Numbered from the stretch's first letter, positions 45,787 through 54,353 are shown. The stretch: DNA of 64,000 bases from Mycolicibacterium doricum (GCF_010728155.1 NZ_AP022605.1:124001-188000), one strand, 5' to 3'. The notes: generated from the sequence alone by a model not told the origin. A program made the numbers and translations.

Positions 45787-45936
45787 GTAGTGGTGACCGG
45801 TGCGTCGGGCAACGTGGGAACTGGCGTATGCGGATTAGCCGGCGTCCGCCAGGGCGCAGTCGGCGTTCGAGAGCGACCATCCGTCGATGAGGCCGTACGT
45901 CGAAGCGCTGCCCTCAGATGGCGCTCGCTGGTGGTC
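45787..45936 (+). pseudogene. Remnant of an NAD-dependent epimerase/dehydratase
   Basis: The Rossmann signature RVVVTGASGNVGTG is intact, followed by a degenerate stretch that still hints at PSVDE and RWRS, and the sequence ends at the left attachment repeat. No start codon and no remaining domain exist. Either the element's insertion or an earlier deletion cut it. Confidence 0.45.
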
Positions 45937-45979
45937 GAGCCGATGACGGGAATCGAACCCGCGTATTCAGCTTGGGAAG
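45937..45979. other. attL: displaced 43-bp copy of the tRNA-Gly 3' half
   Basis: Identical over 43 bp to the T-arm/anticodon-loop part of the intact tRNA gene at the other end (57535-57577). Sequence diverges immediately on both sides. It is the host's original 3' half, displaced by integration. Confidence 0.92.
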
Positions 45980-46104
45980 TCGATTCGTTGCGTATACGCG
46001 GGTCCACGTGCGTCCACCAGCGCACGTAATAGGAGCCCTGACCAGCTGGATAGATCTACGCGAACCGGGGTGGACTCACTCGGATCGCTAGAAGTTGACC
46101 GCGA

Positions 46105-46124
46105 GTTGTGACAACGTCGTGACA
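46105..46124. repeat. Putative left arm-type integrase site
   Basis: GTTGTGACAACGTCGTGACA, identical to 57465-57484 at the other end of the element. It also contains two tandem GTGACAACG units, and both copies flank the att core once the element is circularised. Confidence 0.6.
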
Positions 46125-46166
46125 ACGAGAGACACTGGCGCCCCGATCTCAGGCAGGGGAAGAGGA

Positions 46167-46625
46167 CTAGTCTGACCGCCGGTTCGGGACTGCTTTGGAA
46201 AGCTCATGACCTCGGACTGCCGCGATCACCTGGTCGGCCACAGACTCGGGTGGATCATGCTCCCAGAAGCGCATTACGCGCCAGCCCGAACTCTCAAGAC
46301 GCGCAGTTGTGTCTGCGTCTCGCTGGATATTCCCGGCGAGTTTCCTACTCCAATACTCCGAGTTCGCCTTGGCCGGCGTGGGTCGATGCTGAACGCAGCC
46401 GTGCCAGAAGCACCCATCGATGAACACCGCAATTCGCTGCCGGGTGAACACGATGTCGGCAGTTCGCCTAAGCGCGGGCTCCGGCCGAATCCCGACGCGG
46501 TAGCGAAGGCCCATGGCGTGGAGCAGCTTCCGGACCGCCAGCTCGGGTTTGGTATCTCGAGACCGATTCCCTTGCATCACCTTCCGGGATGTGGGGCTGC
46601 TCGCCCACGAAGTGGTCTCGGGCAT
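46167..46625 (-). CDS. vsr: Very short patch repair endonuclease (Vsr)
   Basis: 152 aa. Vsr nicks beside T:G mismatches left by deamination of 5-methylcytosine. RDTKPELAVRKLLH, the catalytic strand ADIVFTRQRIAVFIDGCFWH with Asp and the HGC motif, and GWRVMRFWEHD are all present. ATG 46625 gives the usual start (MPETTSWASSP); ATG 46655 is possible. It lies just downstream of the cytosine methyltransferase gene on the same strand, the classic pairing. Confidence 0.88.
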   Translation of the reverse strand: MPETTSWASSPTSRKVMQGNRSRDTKPELAVRKLLHAMGLRYRVGIRPEPALRRTADIVFTRQRIAVFIDGCFWHGCVQHRPTPAKANSEYWSRKLAGNIQRDADTTARLESSGWRVMRFWEHDPPESVADQVIAAVRGHELSKAVPNRRSD

Positions 46626-46698
46626 GCGCCAAGAGTCCCATTTCGCGGATCGCATGGAAAGTCCACCGGTCGCTACTCTCGGACCACCTCGGGTTGAA

Positions 46699-48081
46699 CT
46701 AACTACGCATGGCCTCAGAGGCCTCCAACTGGCCGTACCAGAGCCAATCCGGGTCGCCGAGCGCAACTTGTTTCATGGGCCGTTTGCTAACGGATACACG
46801 CAGGGCCTGCAAAAGCGCGCGGCCGGCGGCTGCGGCAAGCGGCGGGGGAACGCTGTTGCCCACTTGACGGTGACCATGCCAGTTAGTGCCATGGAAACGG
46901 AACCAATCGGGATAGCCATGCAGCCGCGCAGCTTCACGGACGGTGATCACCCGATTCTTATGCGGGTGGATCGGTCGGGGTGACGTATGCGAACCTCGGT
47001 CGGTGCCTGTACCAGCGCGAAGCGTCCGAGATTGTCCGTCGGGATCTAGGCGGAAGAGGTGACTTACCCCGTCAACTTTGCCGTGACGAGTCCGCGAGAA
47101 ACGCTGGACCGTTTTGGGCCTGTGAACAGTTCGAAGCGAGTTTGTCAGGCGGGCGGGGTGATGGATTCGTTGCCAACTGCGGTCGCTCGGGTCAGATTCG
47201 ACGCCCACGAGTCGCCTAGCGTACTCGGAACGAACGCTCAGCAACTGCCTGAGGTCTTCGGAAGTCAGCTCGACCTCGTCAGAGGAGAGTAGCCGTCGGT
47301 AACTTGTGAGATCAGGCAATCCCTCCAGCGCTTCCCGCACCGTAACTGGACTGACATCGGGAGGTGTGAGGACTGGTACGTCGCCTGCCCGGGAACCCAA
47401 GATCAATACTCGCCGTCGATTCTGCGGCACGCCGAACGACGCTGCATTAACTGGCATGTTCAAGCCGGTTACGTCGTAGCCACCGTCGACCTCAAGCCTC
47501 CTTAAAACCTCTTTGCGCAAGGCTTCGAACCGAGGTTGGAGCAATCCGGCAACGTTCTCCAAGCAGAAAACCCTCGGCTGAATCTCAACCACAAGATCGA
47601 CGAACCGCAGGAGCTGACCGTTGCGCTCGTCCTGAGCATCGCGTATGCCGCCAATTGAAAACCCTTGGCACGGAGGGCCGCCCACCACTGCGTCGACGCC
47701 TGGGAACTCTCCTAGGGGATGCCGCGCCTGCCAATTCGTTCTTGCTGCGTCTACCACGTGTGTCGCGACCGCCCGGACCGAGCCCTCACTCAGGTCGCGG
47801 GTGACTACAGACGTATGGGGAAGATTGAATCGATGGGTAAGCGCGTGAATCGGATCCATCTCTACGGCGGCGACAACATCGAAACCGGCCTGTTCCATTC
47901 CAAGCGAGAGACCACCCGCGCCAGCGTACAAATCGATTGCTATAGGGCGGTAGGCTGCCACCGGACTTTTCCTCGGCACAGCCACGCCTCCGTCCTCCCG
48001 GTCTGCGACCGCCCGTGACTCCTTCGAGTCACCATATCCGGCACGACCGACAACAGGCCTGACAACGTCGGTGTGTCTCAT
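46699..48081 (-). CDS. C5-cytosine DNA methyltransferase
   Basis: 460-aa Dcm-type enzyme: motif I IDLYAGAGGLSLGMEQAGFD, motif IV GGPPCQGFSIGG with the catalytic Cys, motif VI VFCLENVAGL, motif VIII QNRRRVLILGS and motif X RQVGNSVPPPLA. Target sequence unknown. No classical restriction endonuclease adjoins it; Vsr follows, and a GHKL ATPase gene is divergent 60 bp away. The start could also be an internal GTG near residue 34. Confidence 0.9.
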   Translation of the reverse strand: MRHTDVVRPVVGRAGYGDSKESRAVADREDGGVAVPRKSPVAAYRPIAIDLYAGAGGLSLGMEQAGFDVVAAVEMDPIHALTHRFNLPHTSVVTRDLSEGSVRAVATHVVDAARTNWQARHPLGEFPGVDAVVGGPPCQGFSIGGIRDAQDERNGQLLRFVDLVVEIQPRVFCLENVAGLLQPRFEALRKEVLRRLEVDGGYDVTGLNMPVNAASFGVPQNRRRVLILGSRAGDVPVLTPPDVSPVTVREALEGLPDLTSYRRLLSSDEVELTSEDLRQLLSVRSEYARRLVGVESDPSDRSWQRIHHPARLTNSLRTVHRPKTVQRFSRTRHGKVDGVSHLFRLDPDGQSRTLRAGTGTDRGSHTSPRPIHPHKNRVITVREAARLHGYPDWFRFHGTNWHGHRQVGNSVPPPLAAAAGRALLQALRVSVSKRPMKQVALGDPDWLWYGQLEASEAMRS

Positions 48082-48140
48082 ACTCTCGAAGTGCCCAACG
48101 CATAGCCTGGCCCGGGGCGCCTAAGTCATAGAGGGGGACG

Positions 48141-49496
48141 ATGTCGGAAAAGGTTGACGACGAACTCGTTGTCAGGGGTGAGCCAACCAAGGAGTTCTTC
48201 ATCTCGATGCTCGTCCGCGACATCGGGCTGATTCCGGCCATCGTTGACTTGGTTGACAACTCAGTGGATGGCGCCCGTCGCGTTCGTCCGACGAACGGTG
48301 ATGTGTCCGATCAAGCCAGGCGCTTCGACGGCCTGTACGTCGCCATCCGAATCTCTCCCGATGCTTTCGAGATCGCGGACAACTGCGGTGGTATTACCTG
48401 GGAAACGGCCAAGTCATATGCGTTTCGCTTCGGTCGTCCGCCTAGTGCGCCGGCGACACCTGGCTCGATCGGCCAGTTCGGTATTGGCATGAAACGCGCG
48501 CTGTTCAAACTCGGAAATGCGTTTACAGTGCGGTCAATCACGTCCCTAGAAGATTTCGACCTCGCCGTGAATGTCCGCGAATGGCGGAATTCGGAGTCAT
48601 GGGATTTCACGGATGTCCGCCATAATTCTTCTTCGCACGGGGATGACGAGATTGGCACGATTATCCGTGTAACCGATCTCCACGAATCGGTTAGCGAGTC
48701 TTTTGCGCTTAGCCGCTTCGAGTCTGAACTCTCGGACGAGCTATCAATGCGGCACCAAAAGAGCATGAACGAAGGACTAGCTCTTTCGCTGAACGGCATA
48801 CCCGTCAACGTCGACATTTTGACACTGCTCAGCTCGGAAGAACTCAGGCCCGGCCATCTCGACGACGTACTCGATGAGACCACGGACGCACCTGTCTATG
48901 TCACGATGTATACGGGTATATCTGAGTCGTCGCCCACTGATGCCGGTTGGTATGTGTACTGCAATGGGCGCTTGGTTCTAGGTCCGGATAGGACCGCCGT
49001 GACGGGGTGGGGTACCTCCAAAGGCGTTCCTCAGTATCACAATCAGTACGCGCGATTTCGCGGCTATCTTTTCTTCGAAAGCGCGAGTGTTGACAAACTG
49101 CCTTGGACCACGACGAAGCAGGGTGTGGACATGGGTCACTGGGCATATCGTGCACTTCAACCCCGGATGACCGACGCAATGAAGCCGGTAATTGCATTTC
49201 TTAACGCACTCGATGCAGAGAGGGATAATCCGTCGTCGGGCGCGCCCCTTGAGTCCTACGTAACGGAGGCTGAAAAGTCCCCGGCGTCTCTCGGGGACAT
49301 CACCGACTCAAGTACCTTCACGTCGCCGCGTCGGCAGCAGGCGCCCAAACGGCCTGAGACGCAATCTATTCAATACGCACGGCCGAAAGCGCAGATCAAC
49401 GCTGTCAAACGGAAGCTTAGAGCGACTTCCGCGCGACAGGTCGGGGAGGGGACCTTCGACTACTTCTACAAGCGCGAATGCTCGAACGATGACTAG
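48141..49496 (+). CDS. GHKL (MutL/MORC-like) ATPase of the defence-associated type
   Basis: 451 aa. The three Bergerat-fold motifs are clear: IPAIVDLVDNSVDGAR (N-box), FEIADNCGGITWE, and GQFGIGMKRALFKLG. A transducer-like middle domain (WYVYCNGRLVLGPD) follows and a charged tail ends the protein. GAGGGGGAC precedes ATG 48141. Prokaryotic MORC/MutL-like ATPases next to DNA methyltransferases have been described as parts of restriction-like systems. The next gene overlaps by 8 bp, so the two form a unit. Confidence 0.85.
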   Translation: MSEKVDDELVVRGEPTKEFFISMLVRDIGLIPAIVDLVDNSVDGARRVRPTNGDVSDQARRFDGLYVAIRISPDAFEIADNCGGITWETAKSYAFRFGRPPSAPATPGSIGQFGIGMKRALFKLGNAFTVRSITSLEDFDLAVNVREWRNSESWDFTDVRHNSSSHGDDEIGTIIRVTDLHESVSESFALSRFESELSDELSMRHQKSMNEGLALSLNGIPVNVDILTLLSSEELRPGHLDDVLDETTDAPVYVTMYTGISESSPTDAGWYVYCNGRLVLGPDRTAVTGWGTSKGVPQYHNQYARFRGYLFFESASVDKLPWTTTKQGVDMGHWAYRALQPRMTDAMKPVIAFLNALDAERDNPSSGAPLESYVTEAEKSPASLGDITDSSTFTSPRRQQAPKRPETQSIQYARPKAQINAVKRKLRATSARQVGEGTFDYFYKRECSNDD

Positions 49497-50436
49497 CGAT
49501 CCGAGCTATAGAAAGATTGACTACAGCTTGCGTCCGGCGAAGGCGATCGAGCGGAAGATGATGATTGATCTGCTTCGACGACTGGATCGATCCGCGGCGC
49601 TTTCGCATTACCGTTATGTCGGCTTCGGATCGCCGTACTTCTCGGACTTCGCACTCATGCATCGCGCGCTCGGGATCGGCGATATGGTCTCGATCGAGCA
49701 TGCAAATGATCATGAGGCACGGTTTCGCTTCAATGCACCGTTCGCAACCATTGATCTCCAATTTGGAGAGGCGAGCGAAGTGCTGCCTGAACTCACATGG
49801 GCGCAACGCTCGATCGTCTGGCTCGATTACGACGGTCGACTCGACGATGTCAAATTGGAGGATATCGATTACCTCGCACGAAATCTGCCCACCGGCAGCG
49901 TCATGATTGTGTCGGTCAATGCGCATCCCTCTGCCGATCTGGATAAGCGGCTCGAGAAGGCAAAAGAAGATTTGGGTAATGCAGTGCCTCGCACAGCCTC
50001 AAACGAGTCCCTCGGCGCCTGGGGGACTGCCACTATGTACCGCGAGGTTATTAGTGAACAAGTGAAAGTATCTCTTAGTGAACGCAACGCTGGCCAGTCG
50101 GCGGCTGCACAGATCCATTACCAACAACTATTTAACTTTCACTATTCGGACGGTGCTCGAATGCTGACCGTCGGAGGCGTATTTTATGACGCGGGCCAAG
50201 AGGGGCTTTATGCAGGCTGCGCCTTCAATGATTTTGACTTTTACCGTAGTGGCGATCAGCCGTACACCATCACGGTTCCCAAACTGACATTGAAGGAAAT
50301 GCGACACTTGGACGCACAGCTCCCCGCTGCCGGAGGATATGAAGGGCTCGACGAGATTGGAATTCCGATCGATGACGCCGATACATACGCCAAGTTGTAT
50401 CGGTATTTTCCGAAGTTTGTCGATATCGAGGCTTGA
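49489..50436 (+). CDS. Uncharacterised Rossmann/O-methyltransferase-like protein, partner of the GHKL ATPase
   Basis: 315 aa. The opening SLRPAKAIERKMMIDLLRRL is followed by YRYVGFGSPYFSDFALMHRA and LGIGDMVSIE, a glycine-rich loop plus acidic strand resembling a SAM-binding Rossmann start; IVWLDYDGRL and SVMIVSVNAHPS fit the next strands. The C-terminal half matches no motif I know. It starts inside the ATPase stop region, so they are translationally coupled. The AT-rich codon choice stands out against host genes. Confidence 0.65.
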   Translation: MTSDPSYRKIDYSLRPAKAIERKMMIDLLRRLDRSAALSHYRYVGFGSPYFSDFALMHRALGIGDMVSIEHANDHEARFRFNAPFATIDLQFGEASEVLPELTWAQRSIVWLDYDGRLDDVKLEDIDYLARNLPTGSVMIVSVNAHPSADLDKRLEKAKEDLGNAVPRTASNESLGAWGTATMYREVISEQVKVSLSERNAGQSAAAQIHYQQLFNFHYSDGARMLTVGGVFYDAGQEGLYAGCAFNDFDFYRSGDQPYTITVPKLTLKEMRHLDAQLPAAGGYEGLDEIGIPIDDADTYAKLYRYFPKFVDIEA

Positions 50437-50594
50437 CCGCGGTATGCGCCGCGGAGCGTCTTCCCTCACTGGTCAACAGCGCAGGGGGATACGCGATTGC
50501 GGTCTGTCGCCGTCCAGCTCGGGCGCTGCCTTGCTGCTGATTCTCGCCATTCGGGTGCGCGAAAAAAAATCCTGACTACCGCTGGCAGTCAGTA

Positions 50595-50631
50595 ACCCCC
50601 ACCCCCTCAAGAAATGCAGGGGCGGGGTGGG
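50595..50631. terminator. Possible GC-rich hairpin between cargo genes and the TM-protein gene
   Basis: A C-rich tract (CCCCCACCCCCT) and a complementary G-rich tract (AGGGGCGGGGTGGG) can pair with a small bulge across an 11-base loop. No T-run follows. It could equally be a leader of the 50653 gene. Confidence 0.3.
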
Positions 50632-50652
50632 CGGTCTGGGACGATCGTCCCC

Positions 50653-51126
50653 ATGCCCGATGTAACCCTCGCCGGTGTGCTGATCGGCGGTATCCCCTCG
50701 CTTCTAGTCGCACTCGTTGGCGTTGGCGGCGTCATCTACACGCAGCGGCGGGCCGACGCCCGACAGGACGGTATCGCAAAGGCAAACCGAGAGTTCGAGC
50801 GCGAGTCACGGCTCCTTGATCTCCGCCGAAAGCTCGGTGCCGAATTCCTTTCAGCCGTCTGGGTGCTCGGAGGCGAGAGTCGCGACGCTATCCCTGACGG
50901 TGCCGACTACTCGGACCTCACGCAGGAAGAGACGCGCGAGGTGAACCGCACGCTTTCCGCGCTGCGAATGGCGCTCGATCCAGCGGGCCGTAAGGCGGTG
51001 CAGGCTGTGTTCGATGCGCTCCTGGCGCACGTGGGGACGTTCACACAGGAAACGTGGGACGCGATCGGCGAGGCCGAGAATGGATTGATTGCCGCTATCA
51101 ACCGGGAACAGCCCTCAGTCGGCTGA
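50653..51126 (+). CDS. One-TM protein with cytoplasmic coiled coil
   Basis: 157 aa. ATG 50653 leads into a TM helix (LAGVLIGGIPSLLVALVGVG), then a charged coiled coil (RRADARQDGIAKANREFERE) and a helical tail. Small phage- and satellite-encoded membrane proteins of this layout are common and mostly uncharacterised. It is convergent with the scaffold-like gene. Confidence 0.6.
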   Translation: MPDVTLAGVLIGGIPSLLVALVGVGGVIYTQRRADARQDGIAKANREFERESRLLDLRRKLGAEFLSAVWVLGGESRDAIPDGADYSDLTQEETREVNRTLSALRMALDPAGRKAVQAVFDALLAHVGTFTQETWDAIGEAENGLIAAINREQPSVG

Positions 51127-51217
51127 GCCGGCCGCGAATGCCAGCACGCCCGGCCCACCCGCGGTCGCGCTTGCGGTGTCAGGGCCGCAGCTACGACGGT
51201 CGTGGGTGCTCGGTTGA

Positions 51218-51694
51218 TTAGTAGAACCAGCGACCGGCCTCGGCGAGGTCCTCGGTGCTTGCCTCCACCGAGTGCCCGATTTCCGTTAAGGGGATGGCTG
51301 TCTCGTTGGGCACCGACGCGAGCACCTCGGCCATGCCGGGATCGGCCGCGATCAGCGTGACCCAATGCTTGCGGCGCGCTGGCGTGATCTTGCCCTTTGT
51401 GATCGCGTCGTCGACGGATGCCTCGACCTTCTGCTGTGCAGCGGCGGCCGCGATCTTTCGGCCCTCCTGCGCGTCGTGGCGCAGCGTGGCGAGCGTCTCT
51501 GTGTCGATGACCTCAAGGCCCGCACGCTTGGCGGCAGCGGCCACTGTGGACGGCTTTTCGGGGTTGAGGCCCGCGGCCTGTGCGGCGAGGTCCTTGGCGG
51601 TGTCGAGTATCAGGTCAACGTCGGTCGCGTCGGCGGGCAGGCCGAGCGATTCGAGCAGCGGAGCGGCCTGGTCGTCATCGAATGTGAGTGCCAT
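51218..51694 (-). CDS. Mu gpI C-terminal/scaffold-like head protein
   Basis: 158 aa from ATG 51694 (AGGAGA upstream). The N-half starts LTFDDDQAAPLLESLGLPAD, and a coiled region ends in VEASVDDAITKGKITPARRK. That second motif resembles the C-terminal (scaffold-like) region of Mu-type phage protease I proteins, as I remember them. Here it is a separate gene after the capsid gene, while the protease domain is at 52986. It probably aids capsid assembly. Confidence 0.5.
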   Translation of the reverse strand: MALTFDDDQAAPLLESLGLPADATDVDLILDTAKDLAAQAAGLNPEKPSTVAAAAKRAGLEVIDTETLATLRHDAQEGRKIAAAAAQQKVEASVDDAITKGKITPARRKHWVTLIAADPGMAEVLASVPNETAIPLTEIGHSVEASTEDLAEAGRWFY

Positions 51695-51708
51695 CGGTTT
51701 GTCTCCTC

Positions 51709-52584
51709 TTACGCGGGTAGGACGATGCGCTTGGCGGCATACGGGCGGTCGACCGCGAACGCCGGCACGGCGTAGGCCTGCACCCATGTCGAGCGAGTTG
51801 AGCGGTCGTCGTACACCTCGACGGTCAGCGGTGCTTCGAATCCGACTGTGCCGACCATGGCCTTTTCGACGACGTAGGCTTCCCCCTCGGGGATGCGCGG
51901 GTTGGCGAACATTTCGAGGCCGGCCGACTTGAGCATGTCGTCGAGGCCCTCGGCGTAGGCGGTGCGAAGCTGCCGGGCCTGTGTCGGGTGAACGATGAGC
52001 AGGTCGTGAGTGACGCCGAGCTCCTCGAGGTCGGCGAGTTCCTGCGCCTCTGCGATGTGGGCGGTGGGCCGGTCGGCGCTGGGCGTGATCGCGTCGAGCG
52101 GGCCGACGAAAACGAGCTCTTCCCAGTTGGCCGCCGGGATGACGGTGCCCACGCCGGCGGCGGCAATCGCGGCCATCGTCGCGACGTCGAGCTTGCGTGT
52201 GATGGTGTTTGCGAGCTGCGTTGTCTGCTGGTCCAGCCACGACACGTCATTGCGGGCGCGTTGCTCGTCGGTGATCTGGAACTTGCCGCCCCAATCCTCG
52301 ACGACGGCGAGCTTGGGCTCGGGGTCGACGCCCTCGACGACCTTGTATTCCGCTCCGGGCGTGCGCTTCTCGATGCTGGTGGTGAAGAAGTCAGACGCCT
52401 GTACGACCGAGTAGAGCAGGCCACCGGCCTCGACCTTCGCGCCGAGCGGATGAAATAGGTTAGGCAGCAATACCTGATCGTCGGCGAGTTCGGCGATGCG
52501 GCTGCGCAGGATTGTGGGCTGTTTGAGCGCGACGTCGACGGTGAGCCGGCGACCGTTGAGCTCGGGAATGAGTGCGTTGGGCAT
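51709..52584 (-). CDS. Phage major capsid protein
   Basis: 291 aa, close to the size of HK97-fold major capsid proteins in many actinophages. It contains the N-arm-like opening, then VVEDWGGKFQITDEQRARND, a long helix (LDQQTTQLANTITRKLDVA), LLIVHPTQARQLRTAY and the C-terminal VQAYAVPAFAVDRPYAAKR strand typical of capsid P-domains. AGAAGG precedes ATG 52584. It sits in a head-gene run with a decoration protein before and a scaffold-like protein after. Confidence 0.75.
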   Translation of the reverse strand: MPNALIPELNGRRLTVDVALKQPTILRSRIAELADDQVLLPNLFHPLGAKVEAGGLLYSVVQASDFFTTSIEKRTPGAEYKVVEGVDPEPKLAVVEDWGGKFQITDEQRARNDVSWLDQQTTQLANTITRKLDVATMAAIAAAGVGTVIPAANWEELVFVGPLDAITPSADRPTAHIAEAQELADLEELGVTHDLLIVHPTQARQLRTAYAEGLDDMLKSAGLEMFANPRIPEGEAYVVEKAMVGTVGFEAPLTVEVYDDRSTRSTWVQAYAVPAFAVDRPYAAKRIVLPA

Positions 52585-52600
52585 GAGCGTCGAACCTTCT

Positions 52601-52984
52601 CTAGTAGAGGCTGATTTCGGCGTCGGTCGCGTCTGCTGCGTCGGTGACCGCGTAGCCGACGGCGAGACCGGCGGCCTTGGTTTGCGCGGTGCCGTTCGCG
52701 CCGACCTGGACCTCGGCGTTGGCGGCGATCGCGCCCGAGGCGGTCACCCGCACGACGCGGGAGTTTCCGCGTACCACGCGCACGAGCCCGCCGCCGGCGG
52801 CGTCGTTGCCGGCCACGGCGCATGGACGCTCACCCGCGGCGGCCGGGCTCACGGCGATGTTGCCGCCGCTGGTGCGATTACCGGCGATCTTGACGAAACG
52901 CTTGGCGGTTACCGCCCCGGTCGCCTCGGCGGTGAGGTCAGCACCGGGGTCGTACACCGACGGGCTGGCGATGGTTGTCGACAT
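52601..52984 (-). CDS. Capsid decoration/fibre-like protein (DUF2190-like)
   Basis: 127-aa, small, Ala/Gly/Val-rich, beta-strand protein: DPGADLTAEATGAVTAKRFV, PCAVAGNDAAGG, and VTASGAIAANAEVQVGANG. This is the pattern of DUF2190-like capsid decoration proteins that lie next to capsid genes in phages. ATG 52984 has GGAGT upstream; the longer frame reaches into the protease gene. Confidence 0.65.
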   Translation of the reverse strand: MSTTIASPSVYDPGADLTAEATGAVTAKRFVKIAGNRTSGGNIAVSPAAAGERPCAVAGNDAAGGGLVRVVRGNSRVVRVTASGAIAANAEVQVGANGTAQTKAAGLAVGYAVTDAADATDAEISLY

Positions 52985-52985
52985 G

Positions 52986-53579
52986 TCAGACTCCAATCGT
53001 GATGCGGTTGGTTCGCCGCCGGCGGGCGGCGGCTACTTGCACGGCGCGTCGCCGCTCGGCGGCGGCGTGGCCGGCTGGGTGAAACGTACTGGCGGCGACG
53101 GTGACTCGCCGCGCGGCCGCCACGCCGTACAGGTTGGCAACGTCTTGCAGCGAGGCGAGGGTGTCGACGCCGGGTGCGGATGCGCCGAGCAGCGCGAGGC
53201 CGGTCAGCACGAGGGGCCACACGCGGCCGTCGGGGGCCTCGTAGTCCGTGAGCGCCTCGACGCTGCGGTCGGGGTAGGCGTGCGGCAGGAGCGTCGCGAC
53301 GGCAGTGGGCACGTTCACGAGGTCGCCCACCAAGGTCCTGCCGCCGTTGACGATTCGCAGGTTGTCGACGTAGCCGAGTGCCGGTGATGCGTCGCCCATC
53401 GGTCCGACGTGACCGAGCTTGACCACCGGCTTACGCAGGACCCTGGCGCGGTGTGCATCGACGGCGGCCGCTAGGTCATCGGCGCTCACGGTCCAGTCTC
53501 CGTTGCTGATCTGCCAGGTGCCGGCATGTACGAGCTCCACGCCGCGGATGGTGCGAACGTCAACGGGCACGGCGCTCAC
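52986..53579 (-). CDS. Mu gpI-like prohead protease domain
   Basis: 197 aa from GTG 53579, which overlaps the upstream stop (GTGA). VELVHAGTWQISNGDWTVSA, VVKLGHVGPMGDASPALGYV and VEALTDYEAPDGRVWPLVLT match the protease portion of Mu gpI-like proteins. The scaffold part normally fused to it is missing and seems to be the separate gene at 51218. It would mature the capsid. Confidence 0.6.
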   Translation of the reverse strand: MSAVPVDVRTIRGVELVHAGTWQISNGDWTVSADDLAAAVDAHRARVLRKPVVKLGHVGPMGDASPALGYVDNLRIVNGGRTLVGDLVNVPTAVATLLPHAYPDRSVEALTDYEAPDGRVWPLVLTGLALLGASAPGVDTLASLQDVANLYGVAAARRVTVAASTFHPAGHAAAERRRAVQVAAARRRRTNRITIGV

Positions 53580-53986
53580 CCCTGTTTCGAGGCACGTCGC
53601 TCGGCCTCGACGATGACGGCTGCCGCATCGAATAGCCACCGCGTTCCGGTGCGCCGAGCCGGTATCCGACGGCGGCGGGCGAGGTCACGCGCCCCGTTCG
53701 GCGTGATGCCGAGTATCCGCGCGGCGTCGCCGGTGCCCATGGTCGCATAGGCGGGATCGTGCATCGAGTCGCGTTGTGCCGCAAACTCTCTGGCGCTTTC
53801 ACTCACGCTTTGCGTCGAATCGCCAGTTTTATCTGTCGATTTCCGCAGTTTCGCGGTCACCGCAGCGAGCCGCGCGGCCGGGTGCGATCGCTGCCCGGCA
53901 AGCAGCCTGGCGAGCAGGTCGAGGGCGCGTGCGACGTAATCGGCCTCCTCGGCGTCTAGCAGCACGCCGCTCACTGGCGTAATCAC
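53576..53986 (-). CDS. Phage-type helix-turn-helix DNA-binding protein
   Basis: 136 aa from GTG 53986, which overlaps the stop of the gene before it. The C-terminal half holds an excisionase/MerR-like HTH (TGDAARILGITPNGARDLARR, then a wing ending RRTGTRWLFDAAAVI). The N-half is helical. It may act as a small terminase-like or regulatory DNA-binding protein; this is unresolved. Confidence 0.5.
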   Translation of the reverse strand: MITPVSGVLLDAEEADYVARALDLLARLLAGQRSHPAARLAAVTAKLRKSTDKTGDSTQSVSESAREFAAQRDSMHDPAYATMGTGDAARILGITPNGARDLARRRRIPARRTGTRWLFDAAAVIVEAERRASKQG

Positions 53987-54348
53987 GGCGCACCGTCAGC
54001 GTCGTCGTCGAGGAATCGCATAAGCGCGCCGTCAAGTTCATCATCGTCGAGCGCCGGGCCGTCGTCGGTGTCGAGGCGTTCGCCGAACCGCGCGACCAAC
54101 CGCGCGGCCCGCGCTCGCAGCACGTCGACGACGGGCTCGCGCTGCTCGTCGGTCAGGTTTTCGACGAGCACGTGCAAGGCGCGGACGATCAGGGCGGTGA
54201 CGACGTGGCGTTCACCGGTGCCGACGAGCCGCCGGTAGACGTCACCCTCAAGCCGTTTGTCGCCGGTGAGCAACGCGACGTCGTACAGCAACGCGTGGTA
54301 GTCGCGGCGCGCGTCCGCGAGTCGGTCATCGGCGGTCTCGTCGGTCAT
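53983..54348 (-). CDS. Acidic element-encoded hypothetical protein (121 aa)
   Basis: ATG 54348 follows GGAGTGA. Predicted all-helical, with a strongly acidic C-terminus (DDGPALDDDELDGALMRFLD). No known domain. Stop and start overlap with the next gene (GTGA), so it is part of the head-gene operon. Confidence 0.6.
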   Translation of the reverse strand: MTDETADDRLADARRDYHALLYDVALLTGDKRLEGDVYRRLVGTGERHVVTALIVRALHVLVENLTDEQREPVVDVLRARAARLVARFGERLDTDDGPALDDDELDGALMRFLDDDADGAP

Positions 54349-54353
54349 GGGGG

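Noticed and set aside
46206..46983. Plus-strand frames opposite vsr and the methyltransferase
   Set aside because: Both minus-strand genes have complete catalytic motifs; the opposite frames have none.
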